Shown piece after piece: positions 9,740 to 22,300 of a stretch of 64,000 nucleotides of DNA (positions are counted from its first letter, which is position 1; the number at the start of each line of letters is the position of its first letter). The notes beneath the pieces are model-generated. The model searched no databases. It was not told where the DNA came from and saw only the letters and a list, made by a program, of their open reading frames with translations. The DNA is from Mactromeris polynyma (taxonomy: Eukaryota; Mollusca; Bivalvia; Venerida; Mactridae): contig JASFXZ010000009.1 in NCBI GenBank assembly GCA_032209605.1, positions 17,905,553-17,969,552 of the forward strand, in the 5' to 3' direction. Both the position numbers and the translations under genes were made by a program.

Positions 9740-12700
9740 ATGAATCTAAAAGGAGAAAATGTCGTTGCGATTACTGTGCTATTGCTAATAGCAATAAATG
9801 CAGTTGGAATTGGTATACCTGTGTGGCATAACAAAGTTTATCAACATAATGTATTCAATGAAACAACGATAGATTCTAATTGTGTCATACATGTGAATAT
9901 ACGTGAAGGATTGTGGCAGAGATATTGTCTAGAAAGTCGTATGGAAGACTGTGAGTTAGATGTACAAGGTAAGTGTAGCTGATATCATCCCGTAATTATA
10001 AACGTTCATTTCAATTTGACATTTTCATAATTAGCTTATCGAGTCTCAAAGCTTTCATTTCGATTGTGATTATAATAACGCATTCAAATGATCAAACTAA
10101 ATACATTGTATACACTCGACGCTTCAGGTAAACTATTTTATGTGTTAATTTTCGGACCAATTTAATCGCGCATTATCTAAAAACTAATGTCACGTCGTTG
10201 AGTTCAATATCTTCGCAGGTTTAATGACTGATCCAGCTGTCAAATTATAAATTACACAGTGATGCGGACCCACAGCCTAGCCGCCGAGATATGAACCGTT
10301 TTCTGTCATATTGTACCAAATACAGTAAAACCTCAGTTAAAGATCACAACAATGATAAGACCATCTCAATAAGAAGACCAGTTTTCAAGGGTCCTGATGG
10401 TGGTCGTATTATTGAGGTTTTAATGCATAATACATTGTATGTTATATTTTCAGAATGGTGCGATAATCTTGATTTCCCAGAATACAACACGTTTGTTATC
10501 GCCTCCGAGATTGTTGGTGATCTCATTCTTGCGTTCGTGTTTGGTACAATCTTACGCAGCAAATGTCGTCGAACGAAGTTCAATATTGAAATGGTTGGTG
10601 CTGAGATTGGGTTAGGAGGTAATGTTGTGTTTCTTCTACTTTGAAAGAAGCATTTTTTTTAATTCATGAAATAAATGTTTTTCAACGGTTGCCGGACCCC
10701 GCGCATTGTTCATTTATAGTATTTTACATTAAAAACGCAACTATTTCACTTCGCCTTCATTTTGTTCCAAATGTTAATCACGTTTTACTGTTACAAATGT
10801 GTAAATCATTCATCAAAAAGAAATCAAACTGTGTCCTTAGTATTCATATTTCATAATTGATTAAGTTTCGGAAATTATGTTTAAGAATTTAAATATAACT
10901 ATATCTTTATAATGACACCGTGATGACGCGGACATTTTGTAGTTGCGTTATTGATGGTGTGGAGTATGTATGAAACTGTGTTGGTGTAGTATGAAAAGTT
11001 AAGTGTCCGTTGATTAATACAAACTGACTTTATTATCTGTACGTGTCAAAATCAAAGATATGATGAAATCCCTTTTCTCGTGCAATTGTTGTTATGAAAA
11101 TGGTTTGCGTTAATTTAAAAAAACGTCATTGATATAAAATACTATAGGTGGTATAGGAAACAATAAGGACATGTGTCTACCACTTTATATAGTGTTCATG
11201 TTATTTTCTGCCCAGTTTCGGTATACTGTTGAGGTGTGTGAAGTTGGCGCGTAGATCATAGGTCGTAGATCAACAAAAGTGTGTCGACCTGGGTCGTAGG
11301 TCGTAGATCAACAAAAGTTTGTCGACCTGGGTCGTAGGTCGTACATCAACAAAAGTTTGCCGACCTGGGTCGTAGGTCGTAGATCAACAAAAGTTTGTCG
11401 ACCTGGGTCGTAGGTCAACAAAAGTTTGTCGACCTGGGTCGTAGGTCGTAGATCACTCAAATGTGGTCGACCTGGGTCGTAGATCAACAAAAGTTTGTCG
11501 ACCTGGGTCGTAGGTCGTACATCAACAAAAGTTTGTCGACCTGGGTCGTAGGTCGTAGATCAACAAAAGTTTGTCGACCTGGGTCGTAGGTCGTAGATCA
11601 CCCAAATGTGGTCGACCTGGGTCGTAGATCAACAAAAGTTTGTCGACCTGGGTCGTAGGTCGTACATCAACAAAAGTTTGTCGACCAGGGTCGTAGGTCG
11701 TAGATCAACAAAAGTTTGTCGACCTGGGTCGTAGGTCGTACATCAACAAAAGTTTGTCGACCTGGGTCGTAGGTCGTAGATCACCCAAATGTGGTCGACC
11801 TGGGTCGTAGATCAACAAAAGTTTGTCGACCTGGGTCGTAGGTCGTACATCAACAAAAGTTTGTCGACCTGGGTCGTAGGTCGTAGATCACCCAAATGTG
11901 GTCGACCTGGGTCGTAGATCAACAAAAGTTTGTCGACCTGGGTCGTAGGTCGTACATCAACAAAAGCTTGTCGACCTGGGTCGTAGGTCGTACATCAACA
12001 AAAGTTTGTCGACCTGGGTCGTAGGTCGTACATCAACAAAAGTCTGTCGACCTGGGGCGTAGGTCGTAGATCAACAAAAGTTTGTCGACCTGGGTCGTAG
12101 GTGGTACATCAACAAATGTTTCAGTAATTTGAATAAGTTCGCTAGATGATTTTCGCATTAACGCGACGTAATATATAATGTCTGAATGCATTATTTTACT
12201 CATCTTTGCCGAGTCATAAGAACATTTAAGCTAAAGTATTTTACATAAATTATGTAAACTTGGAAATTGAATTTATAAGTTATATGAGACTAACATTTTT
12301 GTGCTCCTTTCATACATAGAAGATGTGCAGTGTGATATGCAAAATGCATTCTATCTATATGTAAATTATCATTATAAAATTTGTTTGTTCATTATAGAAC
12401 TTTAAAAATCTCTTTCAATGAATCATTCAACATATCAAATGATTTTAAACATAGCTGCAATTAAATGAGGGGGGGGGGGTTTCGCGACGTTACCGTCCAT
12501 AAAACATGAACAGATATCCACATAGTACGGTGTATTTTCAAAATGCCATACATTTACTTTAAAATTATGCAACATAGCACGTGAGTAACTTGTGTTACAA
12601 TGCGGGTACTCTGTGCCTATTTTATTATTTGTTTAATGTTTTGCAAATAATCATTCTATTCAAAAGCAGGTTTTGGGCACTATAATCGGGTCCTGACTAG

Positions 12701-14421
12701 TCTATGATTTAGGAATAACATCTGGACGCATTAATTTTTGAGATATTACCAAAGACATAAATGATACGTTTTATCATTTTTTACACACAAATCAAGCTAA
12801 TCTATCATATATTGAAGTGAATAAGTATCAAATGTATATTATTCATGGAATGATCTATCTTGCAGAAAAACGATATAAAGCTATCAAATGTCAAACCTAA
12901 TACTTAGATATTTATTTTATATAAGTTATGCAGGCTATTTGTCTATATAATTGTGACATCTGTATTTTACAACATTAATAGCATTAATATCATATTTTTC
13001 ACTTTAAATATGAAGTTAAACAATATCATATAAAAAATATATTTATTGTAATCGAATTATACTGTTTTAAAGTTCACACCTTTACAGAATAAAAAGTCGA
13101 TCTATTGTCACCCTATAATGAACCACACCAATATTTTATTTCAATGCTATTCTATAAAAAGTCACATTTCCCCCAAATTCGACGGTAAAAAGCGCACTAA
13201 TTGTTAATTTACAGCTTGTATAATCGATGCTGGACCCCTATTGTGACCGTCCAGAGATCAAGTGCCATAAAACTTCGGTCATACTCGGATGGTCTTCCGA
13301 ACATTTCCGAACGTAGTAAAAAACATACTATATAATTTTAAAGTGTAAAAAAGACCATTTTCCTCTTTAAATATTTTCACAAAATAAATACCGATTGACA
13401 GAGAAATAAGTATGGTTTATGAAACCATTTGCATTTTGTTAATATCATTAACTGTTTTTAAATGACATTAAATTAATTTCAGAGTAAATTGTTTTCTCCT
13501 ATATATTCTATATAGCACTGGTAACTGTTTTAAAGTTTAAAAAAGACCATTTTACTTTTAATTCAAATAAAAGGTATACTATTTGAATGAATGGGGAATA
13601 TTGAAACATTACAAAACCGTTTGCATTTATTTGATATCTTTAACGGATAAAAAGTTATACTAATTTAAAGCTAAAATCCTTCATAGTTCTATATAGGCAT
13701 TATTGCGCAGTATCGATTATCGGATGATGAGAATTCTGCCACATGAAATGGCTTTGTAAACGTTATCGATATACGTAAATCCATTTTAGTGACAAAATAG
13801 TTACGTAACCATGGAAATTCGCTTTTTTATAATCATTGCGGCGATGAAAACGCAATGAGCATAAACCCAAAAGTATACCGCTCTCTGCTATGTTTGTGAA
13901 TTCTTACGACAAGCAAGTGATTATAGTCCTTACAAGGTCATACAAATTAAGTACATAATTTTCCAGTCCATTTTGAGGTGGTCTTATTATTGAGGTGGTC
14001 ATTTAGTTATGTTTTACTGTATATCATGAGATTTTGTCATGTATATTATTGGTCCTTATGCCACGTTAAACAATATGTTGGCGGTCACTGATTAACACAA
14101 CCATTATATTTATGTATTTCAATTACGTGTACAATTTCGATTCATAATTATATGTGTTTGTATAGTTAACACAAACGATCAAGTTGTTTTGATATTTCAG
14201 GTATATTGATGTTGGTTGGAGTTCTAGTCTATGCGGCAGCTGACTCGGGGGAGATCGGTTACCAGGCAACGGACCTTCATGTAGGCTGGGCGCTATGTGT
14301 GGGTGCTGGTGGGGTGTGTGAACTTTTGTGTATATTTTGTATGTATCGACACGTCAAAACTATACCACGTATGCCGGTAGCCGGATACTTTCCACTTAAT
14401 GATAACTACGTTGCGATGTAA
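9740..14421 (+). CDS. claudin/PMP22-like four-transmembrane protein, copy B
   Basis: Exons 9740-9968, 10454-10618 and 14201-14421, with the same phases as copy A, give 204 residues. It keeps the W..GLW..C..C signature and four helices. Differences from copy A in the shared part are few (for example Q3L, Y30H, H34Y, V110L, M136L). The cytoplasmic tail differs more: B reads PVAGYFPLNDNYVAM where A has a longer acidic tail ending in IEL. Intron 2 is 3582 bp here against 434 bp in A, because of a minisatellite-bearing insertion. Both splice sites of that intron remain canonical, so the gene is probably functional. The family assignment carries the same caveat as for copy A. Confidence 0.78.
10322..10430. 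mobile_element. MITE in intron 1, internally deleted (copy B)
   Basis: Same element as 4043-4224 at the orthologous position, but missing about 75 bp of its interior. It ends about 23 bp before the exon 2 acceptor. Confidence 0.7.
11258..12113. repeat. 38-bp minisatellite in intron 2 of the claudin-like gene, copy B
   Basis: Tandem array built on a 38-bp unit: 'gtcgacctgggtcgtaggtc' followed by 'gtagatcaacaaaagttt'. Variants have 'gtacatc' for 'gtagatc', and a shorter unit contains 'cacccaaatgtg'. The variants alternate in a higher-order pattern. The GTCGAC core is palindromic. The array is absent from copy A, so it arose or arrived after the duplication. Frames read across it are repeat artefacts. 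Confidence 0.92.
13331..13700. repeat. degenerate tandem repeat, ~200-bp period
   Basis: Two diverged units share 'aaaaaagaccatttt', a block reading 'aacc.tttgcattt', and 'ttaaag' spacing. A further weak match lies near 13062. It is AT-rich, non-coding and inside the intron insertion of copy B. Confidence 0.4.
13970..14026. mobile_element. MITE remnant
   Basis: 'gaggtggtcttattattgag' followed by 'gttttactgta' is one end of the element family described at 4043. It marks the right edge of the copy-B intron insertion. Copy A has only 'catgttttactgtata' at this place. Confidence 0.5.
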
Positions 14422-16587
14422 CGATGATTGGACTATGACTCAGACCAAAGTAAAATGAATTTGTGACTTGATTTTTGGTTGGAATTTAAGTTTAAGGTGG
14501 TAGGATTGGCTAATGGATAACACTGATCGGATCAGTAAATAATACGTATTAAACTTCCGCATAACACAGCTTTAATGTAATTGTTCTGGCCATTGATACA
14601 CGTAGCTATATCTATTTTCTTCTCATATCAACATACGCTCGTATAAAGCTTTTGTCGATGCATTTATTACATCGTTATATAGAACAGTGGCTGGGTAAGG
14701 CTGGATTATCTACTCTTGTCAAGTTGTTCGACTTTATAAAATGGTTTATAGTACGTTAATAATCAAAATAAAATTGGACAGATTAATCCGCCAAACTCTG
14801 CAACTATTTCTAACTATTTGAATGACTAGTAACGGTAAATGTTATCAATGAATACCTGGGTACAAGGGCAGATAATCTAAACTATCTTTTCCACTTATTA
14901 TCTCATTATACATGTAGTTTGATGTATCTTCTGGTCAAACAAGGAATAGAACTGTCTGTCTGACGACAATCCGGAAACATTGGTCATGTTTTTATGTTTG
15001 ATGTCTACAAACAGGATTGATTTCGCGTGTATTCCTCATGGTTTCTACGTCTCAACATTTGATTCTTCATTTATCGGAGAGACGACTATTTTTATGTCAT
15101 AATCTCTGAAGAACAGTGTTCATTCATTTTGTTATTCACCTATTGCCAAATTATAACATTGATATTTTTCCTTGTGTTCCAATTTATTGTTATTGATCCG
15201 TATACATAACACATATCAACATGTTAATTGTTATTGATACATACATAACACATATCAACATGTGTTTTCATCACCGAAATGCTTCCAAATGTCATGTTTT
15301 ATCATTCTGTAGTTAGGAACGGGTGTTTTCTTGTTGTTGTCTGCATTTCGCCAGGTCTGTGTGTTTTAATCTCGATGATATATACTTAACTATGTTGTAA
15401 GGAGCTACAGTCATATCCGAATAAAATATTCTATTTCATTTGTTACTGTTGCGTTCTTAGTATTGGATACATGTTATATACCCTTCATTATGAATGCACG
15501 AATGTTTAATGATTCCGTGTTTATTATAATTGAAAAATGAGCCCTGACTTTAAATATTATGTGCTCATGTAGAATTCTTATAATGTCGGCGTATGGTCAG
15601 TGCTCAGTCTGAGGGCATTGTTACATTCACTAGGTAGTTCGTGACCGTGATTACCTGGTACAGCAATGAAACACTTCAGTGTGCGAGGAATGAACGAACT
15701 TATAGAATTCCATTAGCGGATATATTATGATGTCCCAATCTAGTGAATAACTCAAATGTTGATTTCTTATGTCGGTTCATGGGAACTAGTATGATTTACG
15801 GGAACCACAATAGCAAAGTAAATATACTGGATATACTTAAACATAATAAAATGAAAATGATGCAAGTTCAAGGGAAATAACTTAAATGATACATACCGTC
15901 CTCAGTTTACACATAATTACTTCCCTTGACATAGTACGCCTTATTCGTTCCACTAAATACAGTAAATTGCCATCATGATTTCTTAATTGTTTTGTATGTA
16001 GTTTATACAAATGAAGTAAACGAATATTTGCGTAAACTATTTGTAATTGCGAAAAACCCATGTGCGCGGTATAATTGATTTATATACATGTATATGCATT
16101 TAAATAGACAATATTTATACGACACTACATTACCTCTTTTTCGACGCCAACCCAATTAAGTGAGCAAAACCCGGTTTACAACTGAGTTCAATCCGAGTTA
16201 AACACGGCGTTAAATGTGGGTCTTTTAGCTTAGCGAGCAGGTGTTTTCGGAGCAAAATATGGGTTTTCCAGAAAAAAACCCTCACAAAAACATAGTTTTA
16301 ACCAACTTAGAGTTTCTATCAACTAGCAGAGCACCTAACAACATGCAGCGTTGCTATAGAGCACAATGCCAGACCGTAACACCCACCACATTGTGGCTCG
16401 TGTGGATGGGTTGTTGCTTTAGAGAGGTTAATTTGTTTCTTATTTAACTACGGAAAACTTATAATGTTGTTGTATAGAGGTTGATGCTCAAGAGAGGACC
16501 ACTGTTGAGAGGTCGCTCCGTACATCAGAAACTTTAAATACTTTCCAGACTTCCGAGTGATCAGCATATAAAATGAACGGAGAAAAA
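14422..16587. other. non-coding spacer, copy B
   Basis: Aligns with 5085-7860 of copy A, without the SINE and without two A-specific segments. The dispersed repeat sits at about 16411-16520. No exon is supported. Confidence 0.55.
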
Positions 16588-16957
16588 ATGGGCGTTTTTA
16601 AGGTCTAACAATTTTTATTATAACCAAAGTGCAGAACAGATTCTCACGAAATTTATTTCATTCCATCACACAGAATTTACAAATTACATGAATATCGTCT
16701 GAAATGTTATATACATGTAGTATAAATGGCACTTCCGTGTAAGGCAGACATATATATATATAAACAATGAATTAAGCATGATCACATACAGGCGTAAAAC
16801 AAAAGAAATATGATTACAATAAATCACTGACACATTATTTGTAATATCCAACCGTAAGGCATTTCGGCATGAAGAAAAACATATTGCACAAAAATATACC
16901 ATAGTACGTGTATACACGACCGATTCCGAACATCTTACCGCCTAATTTAACTTCTAG

Positions 16958-17211
16958 GGCCCGTATTCATAAAGCTCCTAAACTTTTAAGTAAGGAAATT
17001 CCGTTCCAATATTTAAGTAAAATTCTTTAAAATCTAAGGAAAATTTATAAAACTCAAGGAAATTTATAAAACTAAGGAAAATTCTTTAAAAACTAAGGAA
17101 AATCTATAAAACTAAGGAAAATCTATAAAACTGAGGGATATTTATAAAACTAAGGAAAATTTATAAAACTAAGGGAAATTTTCTCCTAATGAGCTTTATG
17201 AAGACGGGCGT
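16958..17211. mobile_element. MITE-like element with ~22-bp inverted ends
   Basis: The left end 'ggcccgtattcataaagctc' is mirrored at the right end ('gagctttatgaagacgggcg'). The interior is about 150 bp of short tandem units around 'aaactaaggaaaatttata'. It lies in the 0.9-kb segment found only in copy B. No transposase frame is present, so it is non-autonomous. Confidence 0.75.
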
Positions 17212-17621
17212 ATGTCTTCAGGCGTGTCCGATTCACATTTTTATTCAAATATCTATACATGTATATAGAAAATGGGAGGGAAATGTCAAATCAAATGCTG
17301 ATTTCTCACTCACACATTTAAGGCTTGTCCATGACACGCTTAATACTGAAGAATGCTTCGTGAATAAACATTTGAGTCAAAATCAGCTGACTAGAGTTTC
17401 ATGAATACTCAAAATAATATTCTTATATGTAGGTTATTGCACATACGTCCCTGACCTTTGACAGAACATTACAAGCTATTACTAGTAATATGATTGAAGT
17501 TCGTCTCGAATTTTGTGCGCAGCTTTAAAAAAACGGAGCACATAAAACTTCACCCATTCATAACAAATTGCATCGTTCTAACTTCTGATCCCCGACCCGA
17601 CCCTCGCCATCACTGTACTAT

Positions 17622-18674
17622 CTATGACGTCACATGATCAAATAGATTCGGCTGGTTCCCGATCATAATTATATTGTCATTATCCAGGAAGGAGTCTTGC
17701 ATATTTTCCATCACAGCACATGTTGCAATACAGTCCTGAGCACGTCCCATGGGGTGGGTGGGGTTAAATATTGGTGCGCTCTGGCTAGGCGGGGTACCGT
17801 AATTATTTGGATAAGAATCAATGACGTTATCACAGCGTAGAAAGTTTGATGACGACATAGCCTCGATCTGGAGACTGTTGTCGGCGGTAAAACCTTGAAG
17901 CGGGCTCATCATTCTCGGAGATCCAAATTCGGTCACTGGTGTCTGGACGCTTGAATGTTGCACCTGATTCATAGAAGGCACTGAATAGCAAGTGTTTCCC
18001 CGAGACGGAGAAAAGCTGTCGTATGACGTGTAACATTGGTTCCCAAAATCTGACTGACTTATCAGAGGAGATGAAAATTCGACGGAATTTTCGTACAAAA
18101 ACTGATATGGTTTCGAGTAAGCTGCCGAATCTGGTAGGAGAGTCCGGGGATTTAGCTGTAAACATCCGGCCACAAGATTCATCGTGTTCTGTGACAATCC
18201 CTTGGACAAGGCTTTAGCAAACGACACACCATCTGGACGGATTCCTGATTTCAATATATTCGCTAGAGCTCCAATATAGTTGCATGCAAGTCTAAGAGTT
18301 TCTATTTTAGATAGTTTTTGAGTTTTTGAATAGCATGGCACATATTTTCTCAATTTATCCAAGGCGTCGTTCAATCCATGCATTCTGTTACGTTCGCGTG
18401 TATTCGCTTTCACTCTTCGCACTCTTAACCTAACCAACCTCGCTTTTGTCATTTTCTTCTTCTTTGGTCCACGTTTTTTAGGGATTTTCGGAACATCTTT
18501 ATCAATTGGGTTTGATTTGTTTTGTTTAGATTTCTTATGCCCGCCATTCGGTTTGTTCTCATTATCTACCTCGAGATTCTCGTTCTGGTCCGAGAAGTCT
18601 AAGTCATCGTCTGACAAAAAGTCCGACTCCTCCTCGCATTCAATATCGTCGTGAAGAATTGATCTTGTTGGCAT
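17622..18674 (-). CDS. neurod: NeuroD-family bHLH transcription factor
   Basis: A single coding exon of 350 residues. Order: acidic N-terminus (about 10-35), basic stretch [15 protein letters not shown] (66-80), bHLH at about 88-142 with [20 protein letters not shown], loop [13 protein letters not shown] and helix 2 [17 protein letters not shown], then the NeuroD-type extension containing [17 protein letters not shown] (about 166-182). Family members bind E-boxes as heterodimers with E proteins and drive neuronal or endocrine differentiation in the nucleus. The chosen ATG follows 'ttctattttcagaa' directly, which looks like an acceptor ending an intron in the 5' leader; the longer open frame runs back into that intron. 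The second helix ([11 protein letters not shown]) diverges from the usual KNYIWALSEIL. Only this copy is intact. Confidence 0.92.
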   Translation of the reverse strand: MPTRSILHDDIECEEESDFLSDDDLDFSDQNENLEVDNENKPNGGHKKSKQNKSNPIDKDVPKIPKKRGPKKKKMTKARLVRLRVRRVKANTRERNRMHGLNDALDKLRKYVPCYSKTQKLSKIETLRLACNYIGALANILKSGIRPDGVSFAKALSKGLSQNTMNLVAGCLQLNPRTLLPDSAAYSKPYQFLYENSVEFSSPLISQSDFGNQCYTSYDSFSPSRGNTCYSVPSMNQVQHSSVQTPVTEFGSPRMMSPLQGFTADNSLQIEAMSSSNFLRCDNVIDSYPNNYGTPPSQSAPIFNPTHPMGRAQDCIATCAVMENMQDSFLDNDNIIMIGNQPNLFDHVTS

Positions 18675-18964
18675 TTCTGAAAATAGAAAAAAGTAATATG
18701 CAATAATAGATATGCAAAACGATGTCATTTAAATATTCATGTACAATTATAATATGGTCCGGTGCGATTTCCTGACTATTCTGTAGGCCTATCTAATTTG
18801 ATTGAAATAAAATATGTAATTATAACTAACTATTACATAAAGAGGAAGCTTCGCTCTAAAAGTACTTTAAGCTAGGTTTTCGTCATTATTAGCAATTTCT
18901 GAAATTACGAAACAGGTCTGGTTTCGACAGGTACCAAAGTAGTAAATTAATAACACGAATCGTT

Positions 18965-19008
18965 TTACGACCTGGATAGAAATACTGGGTATTCTATGAC
19001 AGGTCGTA
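18965..19008. repeat. short hairpin, copy B
   Basis: Same inverted repeat as 8892-8935, with both arms preserved. It lies about 0.3 kb upstream of the NeuroD-like start codon. Confidence 0.5.
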
Positions 19009-19336
19009 GGCTATGTACGGCATGTTCTGTCTTTGGTTTATTATTAATTTTACTTATTATCAACCCAACAAAGAATGAGACATTCTTGCATTTCAAATTT
19101 AATTCAAAGATTTGAATTTATAAATTTATATTAATTCATTTTCATAGATGTTAAGTGTTGAGAAAACACCCCTGGCATTACGTTCGTTCATCTGTTGTAT
19201 TATCCGGACTAAGTATCTCCTTTAATACAACATTTCCTCAGCGTCCAGCATTCATCACTACATTACCAAGTGAGCTAGGCAAATATCCGTTTACTTTTAT
19301 AAGGTGTAGAATACACTATTGTATAGTCAAGACATT

Positions 19337-22300
19337 TAATTATTATATTTTGTACTGACAAAGAGCTCTGTATGTAAATGCTGATCGGAAAATAAATCTG
19401 AAGATTTTACATGCTCATTATTTATTCCTTTATTTCTTTATTCTCTATACCCCTGTCTAATTTGTACAAGACAAATCATTAACAACAGAGTCTGGTATTG
19501 AAAAAAATGCATATTAATGAAATCAGCATTGTTCCATATCATTTCTTTTATCGAGATTTCAAAGGGAAGAATTTCAAATTAATTCCAGAAAAAAATGTCC
19601 GGCAAAATCTCATCAATAACGGGATTTTGCGTGTTTTGTCTCAAAATGTCGGGCACTTGAAAAGGCAACTTCAGAAATCATTAGTAAATAATGTGCTTCA
19701 CAAAGAACGAGGTGTTTATGACTAAATTAACCAAGAACGAAGATAACAGGGGTTGTTTCTGTAGAATTAATCATACGCCATCCTTGAAAATAGTCAAGTT
19801 TGTGACAGTCCTTAAAACTGCTGGAAAAAATTAATGATCATTAGGTGTTAAAGGGTCCCATTGATCGATCTCTGCAGCCAATTTACCAATAAATCTATTT
19901 GTGTTTTCTTTTCAGCTAAATGATACTAAATCATAATAGGAGCAAATATCAGCACATGTCATTGTGGCGAGATATTGTTTTCTTTCTATCATAATGTAGC
20001 GCAGTCTGTTATAAACATTGTCTATTGGATATTTCAGAGACAACTGCTTTGTATAGTTTGAAATTCGATTCAATAATGGTGGCCACCAAATGCGCCTTGT
20101 GAGCATGCGCAGTGACTCTACTTTCGTTTTAATGTAATTACGCGATAGCGCAAAGCATGCCGGGGTATTGTTGATGGGTATTGATTATTGTGTTTAATGT
20201 CGACTGGAACAAGTTGATATCTTTCAGATAGAAGAAAAGTTCTGTCAAATCTTGATGGAAGCGATAATATAACAATCTGTTCAACAATTTAAGGCGGAGA
20301 ATATCAAAGACAAGTTGACTGATATTAACGGTAAAAGGTCATTAGATATGACGGTGAAAACAATAAACGAAGGCATGCTTTTCAATGAAATTACGATGTT
20401 TTATGTTACGTCTGTGTATTGTGTGTCTCGTTCATATCCAAGATCACGAAATGCATTATCCCTTCTCATGTAACATAGTAGCAAACTACACCAACGTTTT
20501 TTTCAAATCTGAAAAAGCAAATCAGTCAACCAATTAACTTCAAAATTCCATAAACGGAGATCTCAATACCGGCTAGGGAAACTCAGACATGATCAACGGT
20601 TAATTCATTATTTTCTGCCCTCTATCATATAAGTCACTAACAGAAACTAGGCAAATGTTCAGTATTTTTAGTTTCCTCTGTATTATTATAATACACAGCA
20701 TGCTTTGTCCGAGGTTTTGTTACATTAACGGTACCAAGTCCTTTAAGATGTTTCAAATCGCTTGATTGGTGTTTTGTGGGAAACCAATTTCACAATTAAC
20801 CACCATGTGTGCTTAACTTTTATGCTTATATTCCTTGTAAACGAAATATTAGTCTTTTAATAATATTTGTCGTGATTTTATACATAAATATTTATTTAAA
20901 AACAATGACCAATACTATTTACCCAAGTAGAAGTCAACGCCTTCGTAAATTTATCAGAAGTGAACAGATACTGCTGTCTCGTTTACTTAATGAATTAACA
21001 ACATTTTAACCAATCTGGGGCGTTACTTATTTCGTTTTGGTGTATAATACGTACTGCCCAACGAGGGACTGTAACAATAGTTTACATACTTTATGCTGTG
21101 TGAAATTTCGTACGAATACCGTTTAAAGTTACAATGTGATAATTATGTTAATAAACGTACCGACGAGCAACTAAAAACAATCGCTTAACTTTTTCATTTT
21201 CATGAGTTCTGCTCTATTTAGTGTATTGTGTGAACTATTAACTGTTGAAAAGGTGAAAGTTTATCAATTTGTCTGCCGAGTCAAGCAATAAAAGTGTGAC
21301 TTTTTTATTAAGTTAACATTATGTGCACGTGACGTCCACGCGACCATGTTGTCACTACGCGTGCGGGGCAATAAAGCGAAAAATTATACGCATTTTAAAT
21401 TCAATACCTTTAAACGCTTATTTAAACCATCATTGCGTTTTATAAAATGTTTTGACTGTGAAGCGCATGATGGCGTTTTGTCGCTATTCTAGTCATATAC
21501 GGACAATGAAAAGATGTCGTTTGAACGGTAAACGATTACTCGCAGATATCTGTGTCGAAATTTAATTTACGATCAAATACTGACTTTTCGCTTCATTTAC
21601 AATTGATTCGAGAAATACATTAAATAATACTGTGACTTCTTTTTTGTTAATTCACTTAATGGCTCGTTTGCTGTTTAACGTTTAGCATATTTAGTAGTCA
21701 AAATGGTGTTCAGAAAATGTGTAAAATAGGACTATGTGGTTATTATACATGCATGCTGGAATATCTTATTACAGTCCAGTGATAGTTTTCATGTTCAATT
21801 TCGGCTGTTTCCCATAGCAAAAGCCTCCAATTTCCCGAAAATTTTCCCCCCAAAAAGTATTTTTGTTTTTACTGACTTTTTACCATCCTGAAGAGAGCAC
21901 TTTGAGATGAAAAGGGAAAAGAGATAATACATTCATCAAAAGCAGGAAATTAAAACATTTATAAGTAAAATAGCCATACTCTTATTTCCTCCAATTTGAT
22001 ACTTATCGCGCATATTTTCCCAACTGAAAAGGCACAGGCAGTAAAATTATTTTCAAAAAAGGCACTGCTGTGTCGGACCTCGTCTATCCGAATACTCGAT
22101 ATCATCCGAAATAAATATCAGGTCACGACGTATCTTCTTATGCACATCAACTTGAAATGGGCTATTCGAAACCATGTATTATTCGAAATAAAATTTCGGA
22201 CACAATGAAATCCAACTGTAGTTAAATATAGAAAATTTCTGAACAAAACAGAACAAGATATTTCATCAGACTTGCATGTTATAATTTTACATGTATGTTG

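Larger units (their letters stand above)
9274..19336. repeat. segmental tandem duplication, copy B
   Basis: Second copy of the block at 2949-9273, about 3.7 kb longer. The extra length comes mainly from about 3.0 kb inserted in intron 2 of the claudin-like gene (about 10990-14005, containing a minisatellite) and about 0.9 kb at 16588-17478 (containing an inverted-repeat element). It carries the intact bHLH gene. It ends at 'tatagtcaagacatt' at 19336, after which similarity to A stops. Confidence 0.9.

Noticed and set aside
11308..11490. Minus-strand frame with repeated YDPGR / DLRPTTQV
   Set aside because: It is a translation of the 38-bp minisatellite inside an intron.
17830..18165. Second gene overlapping the NeuroD-like exon
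   Set aside because: Out-of-frame shadow of the bHLH coding sequence.
18675..18728. 18-residue N-terminal extension of the NeuroD-like protein
   Set aside because: The sequence is a typical intron end ('ttctattttcag') just before the conserved ATG, so it is more likely intronic.
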